Assembly: GCA_958298945.1 (NCBI GenBank)
Contig: OY282610.1
Span: forward strand, 43,903,667 to 43,967,666
Origin: Atherix ibis
Lineage: Eukaryota; Arthropoda; Insecta; Diptera; Athericidae
Direction of reading: 5' to 3'
Length of the DNA: 64,000 bases
A program made the translations under genes and the position numbers. The notes beneath the pieces were generated by a model. That model did not search any database and had not been told where the DNA came from. It saw nothing but the letters and a program-made list of their open reading frames with translations. This document shows positions 50,801 through 56,407 of this stretch, in pieces. Position 1 is the first letter of the stretch; each line of letters begins with the position of its first letter.

Positions 50801-53800
50801 TAAAGAAGAAGAATTTTTTCGACGCGGTATCCGAGCATTACCAGAAATATGGCAAAAAGTAGTGGATAACAAAGGACAATATTTTCAATAACGCTTCTGA
50901 AATGATACTGTCATAATAAACCACGAAACTTTGCAAAAAAAAACGCTTTTATTCACTATACCAAACTTACAGAAACAAAGGTTTTTTTTTATGAGCAAAC
51001 AAAAAAATGAAGTGGATGTGAATGAAATATTTAAATTTTTTAAAAGATCACGTGGCAAATTTATCTTTAAGCGTTGACCAGTTTTTATAGGGAAAGTAAG
51101 AGAGAAGAGTCACTAACAAGAGATAATTGCGAATGAAACTTTTTATAAGGAGCAAAACCGACATTTTTTTATAACGAGCAAAATGACGCTCTATAACGAG
51201 CAAAATGACGATCCAGAGGATTTTGGATTATAAGGATTAGATTTGATAGAAATAGGAATGCTTAGTACAATGATAAAATTCAACACCGTAAGTCCAGATC
51301 GATTTTCAATTTTATTGTTGGTAAAAAGTTTGTTCTTAAGTATCAGTTTAGATCTAATGGTAAGTAGTCTAAGTAGTTGTCAATAAATTCTGTTAAGTTA
51401 TAGCCTTCTTAGTCTTGTGTAAGAGATCAAAGTAAGTTGTTTATCTTGGCATAATTTCCATGATTTTATTACAAGGACGAGTAAAGATAACACAAAAACA
51501 ACTCTACGCATTCACCATCACTCTTCCAATTGTAAACGAGCCTTGAATATGTAAGACAGACGAAATAAAATATGAACTTTCTATTAAATTATCTGTTAAA
51601 TCAGCTATTATCTGTCATAGGCTATAAATGATTTTTACTTAATGTTGTTCGGTATTCTATTAAAAATTGCTGAATTATCAAAACTCTTTCCAAAAATAAT
51701 CTATCAACTCACGAAACTCATAATTGCGTTTAGTAGTAAGGTATATTTTTGACTCATAAGTATTGGTATAAAACAAAATTATGACTTTTTTTTATCATAA
51801 TTCCACAACAGGTATTGGTGATATAATTAAATTCATAAAAATATACTTTTTGATGGGGTTTTGCTCGCCGTTGGTTGCTATTTCTTGCGCAATGAGAGCA
51901 CGTATTACGGTCAATGGATAGAATTTTAGGTTCCTCGGCTAACGATTTTCACTATCGGTTCTAGTAGAATATTGCTACTATTCATACATCTTATAATACC
52001 ATCTAATAAACTTAAAAAAAATAGAATCTATCATTTTAAATTAGTTTAGATATATTACAAAGAAGTGGACCAACAATACTAGCTTGAGTAGACCAACAAT
52101 ACTGTGATAGAAGATATTTTGAAATATTCATTATTAACTACTAGTTGAAAATATCGTTGGGAAAGTTATGACTTTAAAATAAGATGAAAATTTATACAAT
52201 TGCAATTTAGAATAAATATTTTTAAAGAATTTTCCATGTTTTATTTTATGTCTAAAAATTGATATCCTTGAATAAAAGTAAAACAAATACAAAATTGTTT
52301 TTAATGGTCATAATATTAAAAATATTATGCCAATTATAGCTAATAGGAGTACTGTAAAAACAGTACTCCAAGTTCATAATATAGTCTGAGCTCACTTTGA
52401 AAATGGGAATGCTTATTGTCAAGCAACAAAATATATTCAATAATCTTAAAAATATTAGATTTGTTTTTTAATTATTACGTAGTATAAAATATTACCTTTG
52501 CTTTTATAAATTTATTTTTTAAATTATGAGGTAACTGGGCAAAAACAGACAAAAAGAAAGTCGAAGTATTTGCTAAACATTTGATAAATACTTTTCCTCC
52601 ATATGATGATATAGAAGACAAATCGCATACTAACAAAATCATCGAAGAACTAATTTTCCCAGTCCCTATGAGTCTTTCTCCCGAAAATTTTAAGCACTCG
52701 CAAATTAAATCTACTATAAGAAAAGCTCCTGATTATGATCTAACAACATCTCCTATTCTAAAGCAAATTTCCCGAAAAGCTTTAGTTTTAATTACAAACA
52801 TTTTTATTAGTATCCTGTGGACAACCTATTTTCTCTTACTCTGGAAATTTTCTGTTATTAAAATGATTTCTAAACCAAATAAACCCAATTAATTCTTCTT
52901 CTTCCTATAGACCTATCAGCCTCTTAATAATCCTTGGTAAGATTTTTGAAAAACCTCTATTAAAACAACTGTACCCAGTCCTAGTTAATGAAAAAATTAT
53001 TCCTGATCACCAATTTGGCTTCCGATCTGAAGACTCCACTTCCATCGCATTGTTGCCATCGCATTGTTGATCACATTGTATCCTCTCTTGAGAGGAAATA
53101 ATATTGCTTAGAAGTATTTTTAGATATCTCTCAAACTTTTGATCGTGTGTGGCATCCCAGACGCCCCTGGAAACTCAAAAGCTTTCGTCCTTCGATATAC
53201 TACCTTTTCATAAATTCATATCTCTGCCAACGACATTGCCAAATTACAATTAACTCAGAATCATGGGAAATATAACCTCTTCTAGCCGGAGTCTCACAAG
53301 GTAGTATTCTTGGTCCCATTTTATATACTATTTATACCTATGACATCTCAGCTGATCCTAATACTATCATTGCTACTTGTGCAGACGATACGGCCAGACT
53401 TGCTACCCAAACAAATATTGACATAGCTTCTAATTATTTACAATCCCATATCCACAACCTTTAATCCTGGTTTAAGCGATGGAGTGTGAGGGTTAATGAA
53501 CAGAAGAAGAATTATGAAATTATTAGTAAATATGTAAAAATTTTGTGATTTTATTTCTCCAAATTTGCATTGATAAATAGTTTTTTATCGAAGAATAAAT
53601 TCTTATTTATTTTTTTATTATTCTTTATTAACTTAATAATCACTTATATAAATGAATTTAAAATAATTTTTTAAAATGTATAGATCAATAATCTTTAGAG
53701 TTTATTAATATTTAATTAAAGACAAATCATAAAAGTCACTCACAAAATTCATACACTATCCATTCGATCATAAAACATCGTTTATTCTGCATAATTGAAT

Positions 53801-55421
53801 GATAATTGAAAAATTTAGATCACAAATATTCTCAATTAAAAGGTAAAAGTGAAAATAGTCCAAATGCTTATCAATTAACAGGTAACAATGAATACACGAT
53901 AAATGGTACAATTTACAAGAGTACCATTTGTGACTTTATGAATGCCATGTTGTGTGAGCATCCGATATGCGGATGTGATATTTTGCAAATGTTTGTGGGA
54001 ATCGATGGCGTGACAAGCGGCCATTTCACTTTATCACCACAATAACAATTGCAGATGGCAGTACGCACAACTTTCTACATTCAAGACTATCTACAAGTTA
54101 ATTTCGTTCTAGTAAATTTACTATTTGCTATAGTCGTAACCGTAATTCTTTTGAAGTGTCTCCTCTCTATCCACTACCTGTTGGATGATAGCATCATGCA
54201 CGTGCTGGTCAATCGTATATTTCCACAGTCAATTTCACAATTCATGCAAGGATTCCGTAGTAGAATTTCGTAAGGTGCAAGTACTCGTTTTTTCAATATT
54301 GGCCATCCAATACACGAATTGTTTGCGTGACAAAAAAAATTAACTCCTTGTACGAGCGTCTTTAAATAAATTCTCTAGGACAGTAAACTGATGGTGGCAC
54401 GTTATATCAATTAATCGGTCGTATTTAATTGCCTTCAAATAAATAAAGTAAGATGAGAGATATACAGGATGACTTACTAAAAATAAATATTTAATGTATC
54501 GAAACTTTTGAATGCATGCGAAAAAGTTAACTTAGTCACCTTTTAAAGTATCTGTAGTGATAACTATCATTTTAATTAATTCAATTTAGATTACAGATTG
54601 ACTATGAAAGCTGTGATTTAAAAAAAAAAAAAAACGTAAAGGAAATGAAGGCGACACACGTGTTTTAATTATGAACGTTGCCTTCTGTTAAAGAAATTCT
54701 AAGAAGAAGAAAAAAAAGTGTGTCTTCAGTAATAAAAATTCAAATTGACTTCGTGAAATTGGAAAATAATTGAATTCAATTTGGAAATGCTTAATTGTGA
54801 ACAGAGATTGAATTAAGGACAAGCCTTAAATGAAATTGAATTTAAATCGGGGTTGTTGTAATTTTCCAACACCGCAGGTGTTTATCCGAATCAGTTTGAT
54901 TCACACTTGAAAATCCTTACCATCGAAAAATTGTATGTTATGCATCCTTGATGGTGATTGGTAAATAGAAGATGGATTAGTGGGGGATGTGTCTGTTGAG
55001 CGAATATCATCAATAATATGACCCTCAATTATTTCATTTTAAAGATAAGAAAATTTATTGTCGTTAGCATACGTACTAAGGTTTTTGGTTACCATGGACA
55101 ATGGTTACCATGAGTAAATACTCCGCATACTTACCAATTTTTCAAACCTATCTTTAACAAGAATAATAAAAATAAAATTGAAAAACAAACACTAAAGCAC
55201 ATGGTAAATAAAGCTTTTCTGTTAAAAGGATAGAAACGATTTGGTAGAGGGATTATCCTCCGTTGTGCAAATAATTTATTTTCAAACAAACTTACATGCT
55301 CCGATAGTGGACTTGGTGCTGGCCAATTATCGGGAATGGTTTCTGCCAAACATGGATCGAAACTGGACGGCCGTTTTTTTACAAAATCAATAGGCAGGCT
55401 GTAGTCATCACAGACGGATAT
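19908..55421 (-). CDS. SH2 adaptor gene of SHB/SHE/SHF type, seven visible exons, 5' end missing
   Basis: Exons 55421-55296, 38332-38182, 26417-24259, 24195-24000, 22512-22338, 20302-20183 and 20094-19908 join in frame at GT..AG sites with matching phases, giving 1037 residues plus an unknown N-terminus. The C-terminal 101 residues are an SH2 domain (WYHGAI, GSFLVR with phosphotyrosine-binding Arg 962, ending GAEHMCLLDPV). The GAEHM.LL.PV ending and a YSDP motif at residue 66 are typical of the vertebrate SHB/SHD/SHE/SHF adaptors, which link receptor tyrosine kinases to downstream signalling. The middle is low-complexity, Ser/Asn-rich and probably disordered. Introns of 17.0 and 11.8 kb are full of transposons. 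Family placement is inference from motifs; a different SH2 adaptor remains possible. Confidence 0.82.
20183..20302 (-). CDS. SH2 adaptor, exon with N-terminal half of SH2
   Basis: Acceptor TTCAATTTAG|TTGGTAT and donor TTGAA|GTAAGTCC. The 120-nt exon encodes WYHGAITRVDAESTL, then SEGSFLVRN and DYSLSLK: the start of SH2 with the FLVR arginine that binds phosphotyrosine. It is joined by one shared codon to each neighbouring exon. Confidence 0.92.
20401..21646 (-). mobile_element. mariner family M4, broken copy in an intron of the SH2 gene
   Basis: Inverted ends CGAGGGTCATTCAACAAGTA (left) and, read inward from the right, CGAGGGTCATTCAACAGGTA, flanked by TA at 20399-20400 and 21647-21648. It sits in the 2.0-kb intron between 20302 and 22338, antisense to nothing: its transposase runs in the same direction as the host gene. 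A sister copy is at 29634-30919 and a 3' fragment at 62641-62947. Confidence 0.93.
20465..21466 (-). pseudogene. mariner M4 transposase, frameshifted
   Basis: The reading runs from MEKEQYRSMI (start 21466) through ENVKK, then shifts frame for VHDLVLADRR to WIHWYTPETKEQSKQWTS (first Asp in VDETW). It shifts again for VTVFWDSQGVIHIDYLEKG, HHDNAPAHTSAVAMAK (second Asp) and YSPDLAPC. A stop at 20651-20653 falls immediately after APC, where the sister copies have DYF. It resumes with FPNLKKSLAGNRF and ends GDYVET. There are 34 residues between the second and third Asp positions. The frameshifts and stop make it inactive. Confidence 0.88.
21660..22337. other. intronic AT-rich sequence with short tandem duplications
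   Basis: Intron of the SH2 gene. A 37-bp unit is duplicated at 22006-22079, and an AAGTGACTTTTTATTTT motif is repeated near 21682 and 21720. No coding feature seen. Confidence 0.5.
22006..22079. repeat. 37-bp perfect tandem duplication
   Basis: The unit starting GATATTATTTGTTAATTTTG occupies 22006-22042 and repeats exactly at 22043-22079. Confidence 0.95.
22338..22512 (-). CDS. SH2 adaptor, exon upstream of the SH2 domain
   Basis: Acceptor TTCTTTCTAG|GAATGTATC and donor CAAGG|GTAATAAA. The 175-nt exon encodes MYRQNLTLNICDLKPPNKFG, then LDTKASSSRGLNLNL and NAVDLIDVSVPLDRQ, leading straight into Gly-Trp-Tyr-His of the SH2 domain. Phases match on both sides. This is a linker with no recognised domain. 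Confidence 0.87.
22513..23999. other. 1.5-kb intron, partly less AT-rich
   Basis: Between SH2-gene exons. The part at about 22850-23800 is less AT-rich than its surroundings and may be an old transposon, but no conserved protein motif could be read in any frame. Confidence 0.4.
24000..24195 (-). CDS. SH2 adaptor, exon with second DLPFDMPKLRRR motif
   Basis: Acceptor TTGTATTCTCAG|GACGCC and donor ATAG|GTAAGC. The exon encodes DAFTSGSATSVDLGDLPFDM, then PKLRRRLRMNQ and a Ser-rich tail. DLPFDMPKLRRR repeats the end of the preceding exon. The preceding intron is only 63 bp. Confidence 0.88.
24259..26417 (-). CDS. SH2 adaptor, large central exon (719 codons)
   Basis: Acceptor TTGCTTTTACAG|ACTCATC and donor CAGCAA|GTACGT. 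The open frame continues upstream into the intron as far as 26718, but that part is hydrophobic, AT-rich sequence ending in a polypyrimidine tract and AG, so it is intron. The exon encodes a long Ser/Asn/Thr-rich region with YYYSDLL, EEHHVNGYDIDVESRE, SITEDGVRIIRCDSP, a CSECQKRREW pair of cysteines, SGSITTLSHELENV and, at the end, DLRDLPFDMPKLRRR. Conserved-looking short blocks sit in low-complexity linkers, as in scaffold proteins. No catalytic domain recognised. Confidence 0.88.
26418..27738. other. proximal part of the 11.8-kb intron
   Basis: Intron sequence of the SH2 gene. Open frames at 26582-26807 and 26885-27229 (minus) have no recognised content. An alternative first exon in 26.6-27.2 kb is possible but unsupported. 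Confidence 0.4.
27830..28840 (-). pseudogene. mariner M5 transposase, heavily broken
   Basis: Read from the right, the blocks are NFDLKDAPSSGRPLEADEDT, then TTHEIAERLNLS (helix-turn-helix) and CRRIDVCDLLLKRHKNGIFL. After that come MLSIWWDFKGIVYFEFLSSN, TTINSEEYYHQLDKLN and LPHPIYSPDLASSDYRLF (third Asp). The box that should hold the second catalytic Asp (VFHQDNARPH in relatives) reads VFLYLYMV-stop-PH because of a templated hairpin at 28082-28110. The first Asp block is also lost. The family resembles the cecropia subfamily, which includes the SETMAR-related elements. Confidence 0.82.
28082..28110. repeat. 13-bp quasi-palindrome at the transposase active-site box
   Basis: ACTTGTATGTGGT (28082-28094), loop TAT, ACCATATACAAGT (28098-28110): arms complementary except one position. 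The left arm on the minus strand corresponds to native Pro-His-Thr-Ser codons; the other arm replaces the His-Gln-Asp-Asn codons. Confidence 0.85.
29081..29633. other. intronic spacer between two mariners
   Basis: An open frame at 29191-29529 (plus) is not recognisably a protein. Nothing else seen. Confidence 0.4.
29634..30919 (+). mobile_element. mariner family M4, best-preserved copy
   Basis: Inverted ends CGAGGGTCATTCAACAAGTA at both sides, flanked by TA at 29632-29633 and 30920-30921. It lies in the 11.8-kb intron, opposite in orientation to the SH2 gene. It is nearly the same length as the copy at 20401-21646, but its coding frame is much better kept. Confidence 0.95.
29819..30802 (+). 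pseudogene. mariner M4 transposase, nearly intact frame with D..D spacing altered
   Basis: From MEKEQYRSVI the frame is open for 327 codons, through the helix-turn-helix, VDEAWMHW (first Asp; Thr of the usual DETW is Ala), HHDNAPAHTIAMAK (second Asp) and SPDLAPCDYFLFPN (third Asp). Six bases are missing compared with HTSAVAMAK in the copy at 20.4-21.6 kb, so only 32 residues separate the second and third Asp instead of 34. Two residues are also lost in the linker (EFVRTSV for EFVRGRTSV). At the end, one A is lost from an A-run, giving LKS-stop and removing about 19 C-terminal residues. Probably inactive. Confidence 0.88.
30920..34627. other. intronic AT-rich sequence
   Basis: No gene or transposon recognised. 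It contains a 21-bp imperfect tandem duplication at 31007-31047 and an (AAT)n tract at 32792-32833. The small frames near 32647 and 33820 are not convincing. Confidence 0.45.
32792..32833. repeat. (AAT)n microsatellite
   Basis: About thirteen AAT units, read as poly-Asn in one frame. Confidence 0.9.
34628..35744 (+). mobile_element. DD41D mariner-like element (family M2), second copy
   Basis: Inverted ends TAGGGTTTTCCAATAAGAGT and, inward from the right, TAGGGTTTTCCAAAAGGAGT, flanked by TA at 34626-34627 and 35745-35746. Same family as 4543-5447 but with different internal deletions. Confidence 0.92.
34690..35636 (+). pseudogene. DD41D transposase lacking the third catalytic Asp
   Basis: The front half (to 35130) carries YTQKQRLQIIQIFYPNNRSP and SIPRRSQELGLSQTTTWQIL, the helix-turn-helix DNA-binding region. 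A frameshift follows at about 35125. The first Asp block survives as SDEAYFQ near 35198, but sequence between it and FFRNEAVNTVTVNGERYR is deleted. The second Asp block is intact (FQQDGATCHTARATTELL). After EWPP an in-frame 75-bp deletion removes the RSCDLTPLDYF block found in the 4.8-kb copy, and with it the third catalytic Asp. The C-terminus from DSLQALE is in frame to 35636. Confidence 0.87.
35745..36277. other. intronic AT-rich spacer
   Basis: No feature recognised. Confidence 0.4.
36353..37626 (+). mobile_element. mariner family M6
   Basis: The right end reads inward ACAGTTCGGCTGAAAAGTTT, with TA at 37627-37628. The left end has lost its outer bases and starts TTATAAAAGTTTATAAGGTT; the shared part is AAAAGTTTATAAGGT. 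The host sequence is the first unit of a tandem duplication whose second unit is unoccupied. Confidence 0.88.
36516..37541 (+). pseudogene. mariner M6 transposase with one frameshift
   Basis: The front frame holds TDKDEFRVLIKHCFLMKKN, VEYWFRQFRTGRTS and KLSEIAETLKISKERVGHIV (helix-turn-helix). It ends in a premature TGA at 36878-36880, directly after MRKLCAK. A small deletion there shifts the frame. The second frame continues SELTVDQKQQR, MDETWLRHYTPESN (first Asp), HQDNAPCHKSMKTM (second Asp), YSPDLAPSDFFLF (third Asp; 34 residues apart) and ends RYNRCIAL-stop. All three catalytic residues are intact, so one small deletion appears to be the only major lesion in the coding region. Confidence 0.88.
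37843..38181. other. intronic spacer
   Basis: No feature recognised other than A-rich runs next to the exon donor. Confidence 0.4.
38182..38332 (-). CDS. SH2 adaptor, small exon with YSDP and basic motif
   Basis: Acceptor AATTTTCAG|GTTAAA and donor AGTTCAG|GTAATT. The 151-nt exon encodes VKFLEQPTNIALQPTH, VKVLEGYSDPKDSKKL and TRTHRKGRKDKRSNFSS, and ends in phase 1, which joins to AC of the exon at 26417 to make Asp. YSDP fits the YxDP tyrosine motif of the SHB group. It is isolated between an 11.8-kb and a 17-kb intron. It is supported by phase and motif, not by similarity search. Confidence 0.8.
38333..41127. other. intronic sequence, no feature seen
   Basis: Distal part of the 17-kb intron. 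It contains a T run at 39036-39057 and no recognisable gene or transposon. Confidence 0.4.
41128..42378 (-). mobile_element. mariner family M7
   Basis: Inverted ends GGCTACTATATATATTTCTG at both sides, about 25 bp long. On the right they are followed by TA (42379-42380); on the left the dinucleotide is TG, probably a mutated TA. A small palindrome, GCAACACTTAGTGTTGC, lies just inside the right end. It is in the 17-kb intron, same orientation as the SH2 gene. Confidence 0.9.
41180..42207 (-). pseudogene. mariner M7 transposase with a C-terminal frameshift deletion
   Basis: The frame is intact for 298 codons from MELTREHFRAIIFHNFRRGL: helix-turn-helix at about 75-125 (YREIEACLGISPTSIHSIL), TGDESWIYAYEPETK (first Asp), VHHDNASSHTSAQT (second Asp) and YSPDLAPNDFFL (third Asp), with the normal 34-residue spacing. 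After DFFL a deletion of roughly a dozen codons shifts the frame and gives FVARRCC-stop. The remaining C-terminus is readable in another frame (SPEDAVEAFKNHVLEVSQSE.., ending EYFEKQ-stop at about 41181). All catalytic residues survive. The subfamily resembles the mellifera/capitata type. Confidence 0.9.
42379..42854. other. intronic spacer
   Basis: Possibly scraps of a degenerate endonuclease/RT element (ESWRTFHE-like fragments were not convincing). No firm feature. Confidence 0.3.
42871..44303 (-). mobile_element. 5'-truncated RTE-like non-LTR retrotransposon
   Basis: Flanked by an exact 16-base target duplication, ATAACAACACTAAGTA, at 42855-42870 and 44304-44319. The 3' end (left side here) finishes in an (ATT)n tract of about seven units, the microsatellite-type tail used by RTE-clade elements instead of poly(A). 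The 5' part, with endonuclease, is missing, as expected from incomplete reverse transcription. An open RT frame runs from the truncation point to a stop at 42935. Confidence 0.93.
42935..44302 (-). CDS. reverse transcriptase, C-terminal two-thirds of an RTE-like ORF
   Basis: The frame has no stop from the truncation edge (CIPHQWTTSTIILLHKKGN, TNYRPISLMSNVYKIFSKIL) to 42935. RT motifs are AFVDYNKAFD (palm motif A Asp), KRGVRQGDPLSPKLF (motif B), LRFADDLILISE (catalytic Asp pair) and VDEYTYLGQ. The C-terminus has GRQLLRWEDDIRK and WQALGEAF, typical of RTE/BovB-like elements. Just after KAFD, a 28-bp tandem duplication adds IQKYGKRLQH and leaves the frame open. There is no own start or promoter; it is a partial ORF in a dead copy but a young one. 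Confidence 0.9.
   Translation of the reverse strand, partial: HCIPHQWTTSTIILLHKKGNKDNITNYRPISLMSNVYKIFSKILLNRLTKTLDENQPREQAGFRKDFSTIDHIHTIKQVIQKCTEYGINYYLAFVDYNKAFDIQKYGKRLQHTKIWEALTTQGVENKYIQIVKNIYKNMKAKIRTERVGVYFPIKRGVRQGDPLSPKLFSAVLEYIFRRLEWSQYGLNINGMQLNHLRFADDLILISEDPRSLQAMLEQLVYESDKVGLSMNNTKIKVMTNSEKITITVNGNKIEYVDEYTYLGQIISPKDLTTKEINNRVQLAWKRYWSLKEIVKNPQVPLKAKKKIFDSCILPIMTYGCQTWSLTKQNLHKLETCQHSMERSMLKVKLRDKVKLRTLRNQTKINDVTYCIRKLKWSWAGHMMRSKQEKWAKDATEWCPRQNKRKKGRQLLRWEDDIRKIAGATWKRTTHDRKVWQALGEAFAETQDNLKTGVN
44320..45019. other. intronic spacer
   Basis: No feature recognised. Confidence 0.35.
45020..45310 (+). repeat. LINE 3'-end fragment (same family as 46.2 kb)
   Basis: It carries the same blocks as 46190-46550: GAGCTGGACTAGC.., ATTGATACCTATATCGCGGG, then CATGATAGTAGAGGTTTAGG and CTAGCTTGTAACTG as in the insert at 7.7-8.3 kb. 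Non-coding. Confidence 0.6.
45400..46560 (+). mobile_element. R1-like LINE, 3' end with C-terminal coding region
   Basis: Coding tail at 45755-46090 followed by a 3'-UTR block (46170-46550) shared with the insert at 7697-8329. Upstream RT sequence is not readable. The end near 46560 is not marked by poly(A), and no target duplication was identified. Confidence 0.7.
45755..46090 (+). pseudogene. C-terminal region of an R1-like LINE polyprotein
   Basis: The open frame of 111 codons reads FGLSLRYLLRGHGSINGFLY, then RCPCGAEEESAKHLLVECDL. The YLLRGHGSF..L..RGLA..A.CPCG....AKH.L.EC arrangement, with Cys-Cys-His-Cys metal-binding spacing, is the usual C-terminus after the RT in R1-type non-LTR elements. 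The frame is intact over this stretch, but the RT upstream is gone. Confidence 0.78.
46561..47160. other. intronic AT-rich spacer
   Basis: No feature recognised apart from a duplicated ATCGTGAACAGTTCT at about 47112 and 47142. Confidence 0.4.
47161..47499 (+). pseudogene. unrecognised protein-like frame with an in-frame TGA
   Basis: ATG at 47161 opens 39 codons (RTGHWQFCHHFSYDPKELTW, LIEAYYNLFDSK), then TGA at 47278-47280. The same frame goes on with KKDEQEMSIRDIIDQHNNAN, a QQQQ run and MYKYCAQTINTIHHLYP to TAA at 47497. Composition is protein-like and less AT-rich than its surroundings. I do not recognise a family. It could be a decayed retrocopy, part of a transposon, or a short gene starting at the second ATG (47299). 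Confidence 0.3.
47500..49690. other. intronic AT-rich sequence
   Basis: No coding feature recognised; scattered short AT repeats near 47920-48110. Confidence 0.4.
49861..50891 (+). pseudogene. Mos1-like (mauritiana subfamily) mariner transposase, broken
   Basis: The start MSKFVPEKSFLRRVLLHYFN and AAESHRILVDVY are the mauritiana-subfamily N-terminus. The reading then shifts to QKWFARFKNGNFDLED and LLDEDPCQTFRELF, followed by a stop (50214-50216). Decayed FLHRIVTGDGKWVLYDNPKR has Gly for the Glu after the first Asp. Then come ILLHDNARPHVAKVVKTYL (second Asp) and PPYSPDIAPSDYHLFRSMAH (third Asp, 34 residues on), and FFRRGIRALPEIWQK near the C-terminus, ending GQYFQ-stop. Multiple stops and shifts. 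Terminal inverted repeats could not be pinned down by eye, so element borders are uncertain. Confidence 0.85.
50892..52544. other. intronic spacer with a short tandem repeat
   Basis: About three roughly 25-bp units containing TATAACGAGCAAAATGACG lie at 51141-51211. Nothing else recognised. Confidence 0.4.
52545..53520 (+). mobile_element. jockey-like non-LTR reverse transcriptase fragment
   Basis: One partly open frame reads HLINTFPPYDDIEDK and RKAPDYDLTTSPILKQI (fingers region). After a shift come YRPISLLIILGKIFEKPLL and DHQFGFRSEDST. Later pieces are SQTFDRVWHPR (motif A, decayed), AGVSQGSILGPILYTIY (motif B) and TCADDTARLAT (catalytic Asp pair, Cys for Tyr), then WFKRWSVRVNEQK. The fragment ends near 53520 without a 3' tail. 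It is a dead copy of jockey-clade type. Confidence 0.82.
53521..53818. other. AT-rich spacer upstream of the candidate nested exon
   Basis: No feature recognised other than a possible acceptor AAAAATTTAG at 53809-53818. Confidence 0.35.
53819..54273 (+). CDS. candidate exon of an unrecognised membrane protein, with in-frame TAA
   Basis: One frame is open from about 53806 to 54273, broken only by TAA at 54043-54045. Part 1 includes NSPNAYQLTGNNEYTINGTI and NAMLCEHPICGCDILQMFVG. The stop sits in a Gln-coding run (CAA-TAA-CAA-TTG-CAG). Part 2 has YIQDYLQVNFVLVNLLFAIV followed by VTVILLKCLLS, a membrane-spanning segment of about 20-25 residues, then HYLLDDSIMHVLVNRIFPQS. No ATG starts part 1, and a plausible splice acceptor precedes it. 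Two AATAAA signals lie at 54438-54447. It is on the opposite strand to the SH2 gene, inside its intron. It may be a terminal exon, a readthrough gene or a recent pseudogene. Confidence 0.45.
54438..54447 (+). promoter_or_regulatory. possible polyadenylation signal (AATAAATAAA)
   Basis: Two overlapping AATAAA hexamers about 165 bases after the final stop of the candidate exon at 53819-54273. In AT-rich DNA this can arise by chance. Confidence 0.35.
54448..55295. other. intronic spacer
   Basis: No further feature recognised between the candidate nested exon and the SH2-gene exon donor. Confidence 0.4.
55296..55421 (-). CDS. SH2 adaptor, first exon visible in the window
   Basis: Acceptor TTTATATTTTCAG|ATATCC and donor GAGCAT|GTAAGT. 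The 42-codon exon encodes ISVCDDYSLPIDFVKKRPSS, then FDPCLAETIPDNWPAPSPLS and EH, and ends in phase 0, joining directly to VKFLEQ at 38332. It begins in the middle of the protein, so at least one more exon lies upstream (beyond 55421), probably outside the window or too short to see. Confidence 0.8.
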
Positions 55422-55539
55422 CTGAAAATATAAAAATAAAATAAATAAAAGATTTAAAATTTTTTTTAAAATTTAAATTTCGTAATTGCATTTTTTGGAT
55501 AATTTTTTGTTACTTTTCTTCTTCATTGAAACTACCACC

Positions 55540-56386
55540 TTGATCAAAAAGTTCCCGGAACGAGAGTGGCACTCCCATCGTTCTGATTTGCGTTCTGTTA
55601 AGTTAAGTTGGTACATCTGTTGTTGATATTGCCCCTAAATCTTAGTGTCATAGCTTGACATTTGCAAAAGTTACGTAGCCAAGAGTACATCTATCTCTGT
55701 GTGTGTTGGCAATTTCTTACAATTTTAGAAATGGATTTAAATTTGCAACAATGAACTTGTATTAAATTTTGCGTAAAAAACGGATTTAATGGTGCGCGAA
55801 CGTTGGAAATGTTGGAAAAGTGTTTCGGCAACGATTCTCTGAAGAAAACGGTCATTTACCAGTGGCACGAGCGGTTTAAAAGTGGTCATGAGTCAATCGA
55901 AGATGATGAACGCAATGACAGACCATCGACATCGAAAACCGACGAAAACATTGTTAAAGTAAAAGAAATATTGGTCAATAACAGCAAATTAACCATCAGA
56001 GAGATAGCGGAGGACTTGAACATTGCCTATGGATCCGTCCAAGACATTTTGGTTTCCGTCATATAGCAGCAAAGTTGGTGCCAAAAGACCTCAATTTCAT
56101 GCAAAAAAAGAGACCGTGTTGACGCCGCAAAAGACATGATTTGCGAGGCTGAATCCGATCCCACATTCATCAAAAGGATCATTACTGGAGACGAGACGTG
56201 GGTTTATGAGTACGACATGCAATCCAGACATCAGGTAAGTGAATTGCATTCACCAAATGAGCCGAGACCACAAAAACCACGTCGTTTTCAGCCAAAAAAG
56301 AAGGCAATGCTGACGGTTTTCATGGATTACAACAGTGTAGTGCATCATGAATTATTGCCAGAAAGTCGGACAGTAAATAACGAGTG
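55540..56386 (+). mobile_element. mariner of the M3 type, 3' part lost
   Basis: The 5' end region TTGATCAAAAAGTTCCCGGA resembles the M3 ends. The transposase frame starts at ATG 55731 (TGA at 55752-55754) and includes LEMLEKCFGNDSLKKTVIYQ, HESIEDDERNDRPSTSKTDE, REIAEDLNIAYGSVQDILVS, GDETWVYEYDMQSRHQ (first Asp) and VHHELLPESRTVNNE. It then stops abruptly at 56386, where a copy of M1 in the other orientation begins. The second and third Asp blocks are missing. Confidence 0.82.
55731..56386 (+). pseudogene. truncated M3-type mariner transposase
   Basis: ATG 55731 is followed after seven codons by TGA (55752-55754), then the frame resumes with TCIKFCVKNGFNGARTLEML. A frameshift near 56063 ends the first part after ILVSVI. 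The next part is readable from about 56136 (MICEAESDPTFIKRIITGDE) to VNNE. Only the first catalytic Asp (GDETW) is present. Confidence 0.8.
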
Positions 56387-56407
56387 TTGTTGCAGCATCC
56401 CGCTTAT
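56387..56407. repeat. 21-bp inverted copy at the mariner/mariner junction
   Basis: Exact reverse complement of 56602-56622, which is internal transposase sequence of the adjacent M1 copy. It sits precisely between the end of the M3-type fragment and the start of the M1 fragment. Confidence 0.92.
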
